Below, one piece after another: positions 1 to 4,859 of a DNA stretch of 8,850 bases. Numbering within the stretch: position 1 is the first letter of the stretch; every line of letters starts with the position of its first letter. This stretch comes from Burkholderiales bacterium (GTDB lineage Bacteria; Pseudomonadota; Gammaproteobacteria; Burkholderiales; Usitatibacteraceae). Both the position numbers and the translations under genes were made by a program. Where the stretch lies: positions 1 through 8,850 of the forward strand of contig JADGRS010000111.1 in NCBI GenBank assembly GCA_017880705.1. The letters run 5' to 3'. The notes under the pieces are model-generated. The model was not told the DNA's origin. It saw only the letters and a program-made list of their open reading frames with translations, and searched no databases.

Positions 1-179
1 ACAAGCTCTCGGCGTCGCTCGGCGGCCGCGTTCCGTTGATCGGCGTCGGCGGAATCCTCTCCGGCGCCGACGCGCGCGCCAAGGTCGCCGCCGGGGCGAG
101 CCTCGTGCAGGTCTACACCGGGTTCATCTATCGCGGGCCCGCGCTCATCGGCGAGGCGCGGCGCGCGTTGCGCGCGTGA
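1..179 (+). CDS. pyrD: Dihydroorotate dehydrogenase (quinone, class 2), C-terminal fragment
   Basis: Only the last 59 codons are in the window, read in frame from base 3 and ending at TGA 177-179. The visible protein contains [15 protein letters not shown] followed by [19 protein letters not shown]. These are the two glycine-rich turns that hold the FMN phosphate at the C-terminal end of the dihydroorotate dehydrogenase barrel. The [15 protein letters not shown] tail resembles the membrane-associated, quinone-dependent class 2 enzymes such as E. coli PyrD. That enzyme oxidises dihydroorotate to orotate in pyrimidine synthesis and passes electrons to quinone. The class assignment rests on the C-terminus alone, because the N-terminal membrane helix lies outside the window. 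The stop codon overlaps the start of the next gene (GTGA, 176-179), so this looks like an early gene of a translationally coupled operon. Confidence 0.9.
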   Translation, partial: KLSASLGGRVPLIGVGGILSGADARAKVAAGASLVQVYTGFIYRGPALIGEARRALRA

Positions 180-1192
180 GGATCGGCGTTCCTCGGGAAA
201 CGAAGGAAGGCGAGGCGCGGGTGGGCCTCATTCCTCGCGACGTCGCGGTGCTCACCGCCGACGGCCACGATGCGCGAGTGCAATCGGGCGCGGGCTCGCG
301 CATCGCCTTCGATGATGACGCGTATCGCGCCGCCGGGGCCCGCATCGTCTCGCCAGCGGAAGCGTGGCAGGCCGAGCTCGTCGTGAAGGTGAAGGAGCTC
401 CAGGAAGCCGACTTCGCCAATGTGCGCGGGCCGCAGGCGATCTTCGGCTTCCATCACCTCGCAGGAGAGCCGCAGCGAACGCGACGCCTCGCCGCGGCCG
501 GCGTCACGGCGATCGCCTTCGAGATGGTGCGCGATGCGGGCGGAATGTTTCCGATGCTCGCGCCGATGTCGGCGATCGCGGGCCGCATGGCGATCGAGGT
601 GGGCACGAAACACCTGGGCCACGCGCCAGCCAACGTGCTCGTGCTGGGCGCGGGCCCCGCCGGATCGAATGCCGCCGAGGCCGCGCGGGCCGCGGGTGCG
701 AACGTGACGGTGCTGCGCCGCGCCGACGCGACGCCGCAGGCGATCGAGCGCGCGGCGCTCGAGGCCGATCTCGTCGTGGGCGCGGTCTTCGTCGCGGGCG
801 AGCGCACCCCGAAGCTTCTTCCGCGATCGCTCGTCTCGCGCATGCGCCGTGGCGCGGTGATCGTCGATGTCTCCATCGAAGAGGGCGGCGTCGCGGAGAC
901 CTCGCGACCCACGACGCACGCCGAGCCGACGTTCGTCGAGGAAGGCGTCATCCACTACTGCGTGGGCAACATGCCCGCCGCGGAACCCGCGGCCGCGGCC
1001 GAGGCGCTGTCCGCCGCGGCGCTGCCCTACGTTCGCGAGCTCGCGTCCAAGGGCATCGGCCGCGCGGTGCGCGACAATTCCGCCTTGCGCGGGGGCGTGC
1101 TGATCTGGAAAGGCCGCGTGAATCATGCGGGGATCGCGCGCGAGGCGGCCCTCCCCTACACTGCGCTTACCGACCGCGACCTCGATGACTGA
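176..1192 (+). CDS. Short, divergent alanine dehydrogenase-like protein (AlaDH/PNT family)
   Basis: 338 residues from a GTG start that overlaps the pyrD stop by 4 bases; MRIGVPRE is the classic family N-terminus. The family comprises NAD-dependent alanine dehydrogenases (alanine to pyruvate plus ammonia) and transhydrogenase alpha subunits. Visible family features are R15, the KVKE stretch with K73, H94 in FGFHHLA (equivalent to catalytic H96 of the M. tuberculosis enzyme), the Rossmann turn GAGPAG (159-163), SRPTTH (243-248) and CVGNMP (262-267). The C-terminal half favours alanine dehydrogenase over transhydrogenase. Oddities: it is about 30 residues shorter than usual. It lacks the glycine-rich GGVPGV loop before the Rossmann strand and about 18 residues after the second strand. 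The ribose-binding Asp after VTVL is Arg-Arg (181-182), and the catalytic Asp (D270 in M. tuberculosis) aligns with E235. Family membership is firm; substrate and cofactor are not. No strong Shine-Dalgarno site is seen, fitting translational coupling to pyrD. Confidence 0.8.
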   Translation: MRIGVPRETKEGEARVGLIPRDVAVLTADGHDARVQSGAGSRIAFDDDAYRAAGARIVSPAEAWQAELVVKVKELQEADFANVRGPQAIFGFHHLAGEPQRTRRLAAAGVTAIAFEMVRDAGGMFPMLAPMSAIAGRMAIEVGTKHLGHAPANVLVLGAGPAGSNAAEAARAAGANVTVLRRADATPQAIERAALEADLVVGAVFVAGERTPKLLPRSLVSRMRRGAVIVDVSIEEGGVAETSRPTTHAEPTFVEEGVIHYCVGNMPAAEPAAAAEALSAAALPYVRELASKGIGRAVRDNSALRGGVLIWKGRVNHAGIAREAALPYTALTDRDLDD

Positions 1193-1697
1193 CGACCTCG
1201 CCCGGCGCATCGACGCCCTCCTCCCCCAGACCCAATGCACGCGTTGCGGCTACGACGGCTGCCGCCCCTACGCGCGGGCGATCGCCGCTGGCGAGGCCGA
1301 CATCAACCAATGCCCGCCGGGTGGCGACGAGGTGGTCGCGAAGCTCGCGAAATTGCTGGAACGCGCCGCGAAGCCGCTGAATCCGGCGAACGGCGAATAC
1401 GCGCCGCCGCGGCTCGCCGTGATCGACGAGGACACCTGCATCGGTTGCGCCAAGTGCATCCAGGCCTGCCCCGTCGATGCGATCGTCGGCGCCTCGAAGC
1501 TCATGCACACCGTGATCGCGTCGTGGTGCACCGGATGCGAGCTTTGCATTCCGCCGTGCCCGGTGGACTGCATCTCGCTGGCCGCCGTGGACGCGCTTCC
1601 CGACTCGGCTCTCTCCCGCGAGCGTCACGACGGGCGCGCACTGCGCCTCGCGCGCGACCTGGTCGAGCGCGCCGCGCGGCTGGAATCGTACGAATGA
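1185..1697 (+). CDS. Soluble RnfB/RsxB-type ferredoxin with three [4Fe-4S] sites
   Basis: 170 residues from ATG 1185, overlapping the previous stop by 8 bases (ATGACTGA). Residues 18-43 carry C18, C21, C26 and C43, the four-cysteine Fe-S domain typical of RnfB. Residues 85-95 (C85, C88, C91, C95, then P) and 115-125 (C115, C118, C121, C125, then P) form a 2x[4Fe-4S] ferredoxin domain. An extra C129 follows the last cluster motif. The membrane helix found at the N-terminus of full RnfB subunits is absent, and the first residues ([18 protein letters not shown]) are hydrophilic. It should therefore be a soluble electron carrier. No other rnf/rsx genes are visible here. In E. coli the rsx genes precede nth and help keep SoxR reduced; here a lone RnfB-like gene directly precedes nth, an arrangement I recall from betaproteobacteria. 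Its physiological partner is unknown. Confidence 0.88.
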   Translation: MTDDLARRIDALLPQTQCTRCGYDGCRPYARAIAAGEADINQCPPGGDEVVAKLAKLLERAAKPLNPANGEYAPPRLAVIDEDTCIGCAKCIQACPVDAIVGASKLMHTVIASWCTGCELCIPPCPVDCISLAAVDALPDSALSRERHDGRALRLARDLVERAARLESYE

Positions 1698-2383
1698 GCC
1701 CCGCCAAGCGCGAGGAATTCTTCGCGAGGCTCGCCGCGGCGATGCCGGATCCGAAAAGCGAGCTCGAGCACGCCACGCCCTACGAGCTGCTGGTGGCGGT
1801 GGTCCTTTCCGCTCAGGCGACCGACAAGAGCGTGAACCTCGCCACGCGGAAACTCTTTCCAGTCGCGAACACGCCCGAGAAGATCGCGGCGCTCGGCGTC
1901 GAGGGCCTCGAGAGCTACATCCGCACCATCGGCCTGTATCACGGCAAGGCGCGGAACGTGATCGCGCTTTCGAAGATCCTCCTCGACGAGCACGGCGGAC
2001 AGGTGCCGCGCACGCGCGAGGCGCTCGAGGCGCTGCCGGGCGTGGGCCGCAAGACCGCCAACGTGGTCCTCAACGTCGCCTTCGAGGAATCCACCATCGC
2101 CGTGGACACCCACGTCTTCCGCGTGGCCAATCGAACCGGGCTCGCGCCCGGCAAGGATCCGCTGGAGGTCGAGACGAAGCTCCTCAAGGTGACGCCCAAG
2201 AAATACCTGCGCAACGCGCACCACTATTTGATACTCCACGGACGCTACACGTGCGTCGCGAAGAAGCCGCTGTGCGGCAAGTGCCCGGTGTATGCGCAAT
2301 GCGAATTTTCCGAGAAGAAGAGGTTCGCGGCCGAAGCGACAGCGCCCGCGAAGAAGACGCTTCCCAAGGGCCGCGATGTTTAA
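1694..2383 (+). CDS. nth: Endonuclease III (DNA glycosylase/AP lyase)
   Basis: 229 residues from ATG 1694, overlapping the ferredoxin stop (ATGA). Endonuclease III removes oxidised pyrimidines from DNA and cleaves the resulting abasic site in base excision repair. The helix-hairpin-helix [12 protein letters not shown] carries catalytic K120, and [11 protein letters not shown] carries catalytic D138, both at the same numbers as in E. coli Nth. The [4Fe-4S] loop has C187, C194, C197 and C203 (Cx6Cx2Cx5C), also matching E. coli numbering. The body is normal in size; a Lys-rich tail of about 20 residues after the cluster ([19 protein letters not shown]) makes it longer than the 211-residue E. coli protein. 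An upstream extension of this frame runs back through the ferredoxin gene but has no Nth character, so I take the start at 1694. All catalytic residues are intact and it should be active. Confidence 0.96.
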   Translation: MSPAKREEFFARLAAAMPDPKSELEHATPYELLVAVVLSAQATDKSVNLATRKLFPVANTPEKIAALGVEGLESYIRTIGLYHGKARNVIALSKILLDEHGGQVPRTREALEALPGVGRKTANVVLNVAFEESTIAVDTHVFRVANRTGLAPGKDPLEVETKLLKVTPKKYLRNAHHYLILHGRYTCVAKKPLCGKCPVYAQCEFSEKKRFAAEATAPAKKTLPKGRDV

Positions 2384-2804
2384 CCCGACGCGCGACCAGT
2401 CGCGGCAGTTCCTGTTCGACCTGTGGGCCAAGCATCTCGCGAACGCGCCCCTCACGCCGCTCGAATCCATGGCGCTGTCGATCGTCCTCGAGCATCCCGA
2501 GTATCACGCCACCCTCGAGGATCCCGAGCGCTACCTCGATCGCGACTGGAAGCCCGAGGGCGGCGAGACCAATCCCTTCCTGCACCTGTCGATGCATCTA
2601 GCCATCGAGGAGCAGCTCTCCATCGATCATCCGCCGGGGATCCGCGCCGCGGTGGAGGCGCTCGCGAAGCGCCGCGGCTCGATGCACGACGCGCGCCACG
2701 ACGCGATGGACTGCCTCGCGGAGATGATCTGGCAGGCGCAGCGCAACGGCACCGGTTTCGACAATGCGTCCTACCTCGACTGCCTCAGGAAGGTGTCCGA
2801 GTAG
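2376..2804 (+). CDS. DUF1841 family protein
   Basis: 142 residues from ATG 2376, overlapping the nth stop by 8 bases (ATGTTTAA). An AAGGG sequence 5 bases upstream is a good ribosome-binding site and supports this start over an earlier one that would add a basic, unrelated N-terminus. The protein matches what I recall of DUF1841 in start ([20 protein letters not shown]), middle (NPFLHLSMHLAIEEQLSIDHP) and end (HDARHDAMDCLAEMIWQAQR), and in length (about 140). It looks all-helical and cytosolic, with no signal peptide or membrane segment. Clustered polar residues (H40, E42, H44, H70, H74, E78, H85, H104, H108, D112, E116) could form a metal site, but this is inference. Function is unknown. The tie to nth and the ferredoxin suggests a link with Fe-S or DNA-repair physiology, without proof. 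It is the last gene of the operon. Confidence 0.88.
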   Translation: MFNPTRDQSRQFLFDLWAKHLANAPLTPLESMALSIVLEHPEYHATLEDPERYLDRDWKPEGGETNPFLHLSMHLAIEEQLSIDHPPGIRAAVEALAKRRGSMHDARHDAMDCLAEMIWQAQRNGTGFDNASYLDCLRKVSE

Positions 2805-2810
2805 TGCCGC

Positions 2811-2830
2811 GAGTTGATCCTCGTCAACTC
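2811..2830. repeat. Short inverted repeat after the operon
   Basis: GAGTTGA (2811-2817) and TCAACTC (2824-2830) are perfect 7-base arms around a 6-base loop, starting 7 bases after the DUF1841 stop. No T-run follows, so it is not a textbook intrinsic terminator. It could be an mRNA 3'-end stabiliser, a weak terminator, or a regulator site for the CBS gene that starts 60 bases further on. The rest of 2805-2890 shows no convincing promoter. Confidence 0.4.
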
Positions 2831-2890
2831 CCGCGTCAGCGGCTGGCATAGCTTCGTCCTGCAGGATGGAGTCGCTACCGCGGGAGGGGT

Positions 2891-3328
2891 GTGTTCGATA
2901 CGCCGGTCCGAAAGATCATGGAAAAGGTTCTCAAGGCTGCGCCTGGGATCCTCGTCAGCAAGGCCGCCAGGCTCATGGCCGCCAGGAACGTCGGCGCAAT
3001 CATGGTCGTTGAAGACGACCGCCTCGTGGGAATCTTCACCGAGCGCGACGTCTTGTTTCGCGTCGTCGCGCGGGGGCTCGACTCAGGGACCACGACGCTG
3101 GCCGAGGTGATGACCCGGGCGCCGCTCACGGTCGACCCCGAGAAGGCATTCGGATACGCGCTGGTCGTGATGCAGGAGAACGGCTTTCGTCACCTGCCCG
3201 TCGTGCAGGATGGCAAGCCCGTCGGGATGGTTTCATCCCGCAACGCGATGGATCCCGAGCTGGAAGAATTCGTGTCGGAGACACGTCGGCGAGAGCACTG
3301 GAAGAACGCCAAGCGACGCTCCTCCTGA
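2891..3328 (+). CDS. Two-CBS-domain protein
   Basis: 145 residues from GTG 2891. A GGAGG (2883-2887) lies only 3 bases upstream, which is tight, so the ATG at 2918 (residue 10) is a possible alternative, although it would cut into the first CBS domain. CBS1 covers about residues 5-60 and contains VGAIMVVEDDRLVGIFTERD. CBS2 covers about 70-122 and contains GFRHLPVVQDGKPVGMVSSR. Paired CBS domains form a Bateman module that typically binds adenine nucleotides and senses energy state. The first site keeps the T-x-x-D ribose motif (TERD, 50-53), while the second reads SSRN (115-118) with Asn in place of Asp. The charged tail ELEEFVSETRRREHWKNAKRR is likely helical. There is no enzymatic domain, so it is a stand-alone sensor or adaptor of unknown target. 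Its stop is 9 bases from the convergent topoisomerase stop, with no terminator between. Confidence 0.85.
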   Translation: MFDTPVRKIMEKVLKAAPGILVSKAARLMAARNVGAIMVVEDDRLVGIFTERDVLFRVVARGLDSGTTTLAEVMTRAPLTVDPEKAFGYALVVMQENGFRHLPVVQDGKPVGMVSSRNAMDPELEEFVSETRRREHWKNAKRRSS

Positions 3329-3337
3329 GCCCTGCCC

Positions 3338-4414
3338 TCACGTGCCGAGCTCGTCGTTCAGGAACTGCAGCACCGCCACCTCGTCGCGGCGCAGCGCCGC
3401 CGCCCGCTCGCCCCGCGGCGCGGGCTTCGACGACTTCGGCGGCGGCGGCGGCAGGCGCACCGTGCGCCCTTCCAGGTAGGCCTCGATCAACGCCGGATGC
3501 ACGTAGTACTTGCGGCACACGGCACGCGTGTTGCCGAGGCGCTCGGAAACGCCATCGATCGCCCTCACGATATTGCGGTCGGCCTCGCGGCGGGTCGCGG
3601 CGGTGCCCATCTCGTGGAGCGCGATCGCCGCGTGCATCGTGCCTCCCCAGGTGCGAAAGTCCTTCGCGGTGATGTGGCGGCCGGTGATCTCCTGCAGCCA
3701 CGTGTTCACGTCGTCGGAGCCGATCGACTGGCGCTTTCCCGCCGCGTCGAGGTACTGGAAGATCTCGGTGCCAGGCAGGTCCTGGCAGCGCTGCACGATG
3801 CGCGCGAGGCGCCGGTCCGTGAGCGCGACGGAATGCTCGATGCCGCTCTTGCCGCGAAACGTGAAGCGCAGCATCGTGCCGTCCACCTCCACGTGCCGCC
3901 GCCGCAGCGTGGTGAGGCCGAACGAGCGGTTCTCTCGCGCGTACTCGTCGTTGCCGACGCGGATGAGCGTCCTGTCGAGGAGGCGGATCACCGTCGCGAG
4001 GATCTGTCGCCGCGAGAGATCGTCGGCGCGCAGGTCGCGCTCCACCCGTTCGCGCAGCTCCGGAAGGATCTCGCTGAACTCGAGCATGTGGCGAAACTTG
4101 CTCCGGTCGCAGGCCTCGCGATACGACGCGTGGTAGCGATACTGCTTGCGCCCGCGTGCGTCACGGGCCGTGGCCTGGATGTGGCCCGCGGGATCGGGGC
4201 AGATCCAGACGTCGGTCCACGCAGGCGGGATGGCGAGCGAATTGATGCGGCGGCGCTTTTCCGGATCGCGGATGCGCACCCCGTTGGGCGCGAAGTAGGA
4301 CCAGCCGCTCCCCGCGCGCTGGCGTCTGATGCCCGCGACGCCGTCGGTCACGTAGACGAGGCCGGCCCGCGTCGCGGTCTTGCGGTGGTCGCGCTTCGAG
4401 CCCTTCCGTTCCAA
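3338..4414 (-). CDS. DNA topoisomerase IB (poxvirus-like bacterial type)
   Basis: 358 residues. The enzyme relaxes supercoils by forming a transient 3'-phosphotyrosyl link. Catalytic residues are visible in family order: R152 in IRVGNDEY, K189 in FRGKSG, R254 in KDFRTWGGT, N295 (the His/Asn position) in LGNTRAV and the nucleophile Y304 in CRKYYVHP. The N-terminal DNA-clamp domain contains the family signature from about GLVYVTDG to LAIPPAWTDVWICP (18-73). After the catalytic domain a proline run (322-327) and basic linker lead to a charged C-terminal helix. The start is TTG (4414-4412 on the minus strand), the first possible start after an in-frame stop. GGGGGA, 6 bases upstream, can serve as a ribosome-binding site but sits in a strong hairpin (4421-4467). 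The gene follows the Spy-like gene by 58 bases and may share its transcript. Length and motifs indicate an intact enzyme. Confidence 0.95.
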   Translation of the reverse strand: MERKGSKRDHRKTATRAGLVYVTDGVAGIRRQRAGSGWSYFAPNGVRIRDPEKRRRINSLAIPPAWTDVWICPDPAGHIQATARDARGRKQYRYHASYREACDRSKFRHMLEFSEILPELRERVERDLRADDLSRRQILATVIRLLDRTLIRVGNDEYARENRSFGLTTLRRRHVEVDGTMLRFTFRGKSGIEHSVALTDRRLARIVQRCQDLPGTEIFQYLDAAGKRQSIGSDDVNTWLQEITGRHITAKDFRTWGGTMHAAIALHEMGTAATRREADRNIVRAIDGVSERLGNTRAVCRKYYVHPALIEAYLEGRTVRLPPPPPKSSKPAPRGERAAALRRDEVAVLQFLNDELGT

Positions 4415-4420
4415 CGGATG

Positions 4421-4467
4421 TCCCCCGCGATACGGTCGCCTAACTCATTCTGTCCGTACGCGGGGGA
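4421..4467 (-). promoter_or_regulatory. Strong hairpin covering the topoisomerase ribosome-binding site
   Basis: Bases 4421-4435 and 4454-4467 pair over 14 base pairs (9 + 5) with one bulged base (A4430) and an 18-base loop. In the minus-strand transcript the last bases of the 3' arm are GGGGGA, the likely Shine-Dalgarno site 6 bases before the TTG start of the topoisomerase gene. Folding would hide that site. There is no U-run after the stem, so a classical terminator for the upstream Spy-like gene is less likely, though attenuation is possible. It could also be a copy of a dispersed REP-like palindrome; that cannot be decided from one window. Confidence 0.6.
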
Positions 4468-4472
4468 ATTGG

Positions 4473-4802
4473 CTAGCGTGCCGGGCCGCTACCGCCGCCG
4501 CTACCGCCACCGCCACCGCCACCGCCGGGCCGCATCGCCTCATGCAGCTTGCGCATCTCGTCCCTGGAGAGAATCGCCGCCAGCTTGTCGTGAGCCTCTT
4601 CCTGTTGCTTGTGCATCGCCTTCAGGATGGCGGCGACCTTCTCGGCGCGCGCCGCGTCGATTCCCGCGAGCGACTGGATCTGCGCGCTTGTGGGCGGCTC
4701 GGGCGGACCGTGCCGGCCTTCGGCGGGCTGGGCGAGAACGATGACACTTGAAAATCCCGCGAGACATGCGATGATGGCGCCGCGTATACGTCTGGAAGTC
4801 AT
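4473..4802 (-). CDS. Small secreted Spy/CpxP-like protein with poly-glycine tail
   Basis: 109 residues from ATG at 4802. The start is chosen because AAGGA lies 7 bases upstream and the protein then begins with a signal peptide: basic MTSRRIRG, hydrophobic 9-24, likely cleavage after VLA24. The frame stays open further upstream, but that would bury the signal. The mature part has a Pro-rich stretch (33-37) and then two amphipathic helices with Gln/Glu/His-rich content (about 40-90: AHKQQEEAHDKL-type sequence, LSRDEMRKLHEAM). This recalls the LTxxQ/Spy/CpxP periplasmic chaperone family, but the match is weak and the LTxxQ motif itself is not seen. The end is a flexible tail of eight glycines followed by SGGGSGPAR. 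Its position divergent from a BaeSR-like system strengthens the idea, since spy is a BaeR and CpxR target in E. coli. Alternatively it is an unrelated small periplasmic helical protein. Confidence 0.7.
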   Translation of the reverse strand: MTSRRIRGAIIACLAGFSSVIVLAQPAEGRHGPPEPPTSAQIQSLAGIDAARAEKVAAILKAMHKQQEEAHDKLAAILSRDEMRKLHEAMRPGGGGGGGGSGGGSGPAR

Positions 4803-4859
4803 GGTGCGATCCTTTTCGATTGAGGGCCGGGGGGCCGTGGAAAGGACAATGGACTTCAA
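4803..4859. promoter_or_regulatory. Divergent control region between Spy-like and sensor kinase genes
   Basis: Only 57 bases separate the two divergent starts, so promoters and any response-regulator site must lie here or reach into the coding ends. AAGGA 4842-4846 and GGA 4851-4853 are candidate ribosome-binding elements for the kinase. On the minus strand GATAAT (4875-4870) is a good -10 match for the Spy-like gene, but I see no convincing -35 partner, as would fit an activated promoter. It lies inside the kinase coding region if GTG 4860 is used and just outside if GTG 4884 is used. I could not identify a BaeR box by eye. Confidence 0.35.

Noticed and set aside
176..1192. Pseudogene interpretation of the alanine-dehydrogenase-like gene
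   Set aside because: The frame is uninterrupted, codon use matches neighbours, the overlaps at both ends are intact, and the missing parts are clean loop deletions rather than frameshifts.
2840..2866. Sigma-54-like promoter (TGGCAT...CTGCAG) upstream of the CBS gene
   Set aside because: The GG and GC elements are not at the required 10-base spacing, and no alternative -10/-35 pair is convincing.
4421..4467. Intrinsic terminator for the Spy-like gene
   Set aside because: The stem is strong but is followed by CATCCGTTGG rather than a U-run on the minus-strand RNA, so I list it as a translational or attenuation element instead.
3497..4744. Long open frame on the plus strand opposite the topoisomerase and Spy-like genes
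   Set aside because: Its protein is an Arg/Ala/His-rich shadow without family motifs, whereas the minus strand encodes a complete topoisomerase IB. Long antisense frames are expected in GC-rich coding DNA.
4473..4802. Possible lipoprotein signal (IIAC, residues 10-13) in the Spy-like protein
   Set aside because: The hydrophobic stretch before the Cys is only about four residues and the main hydrophobic core follows it, so an ordinary signal peptide cleaved after residue 24 fits better.
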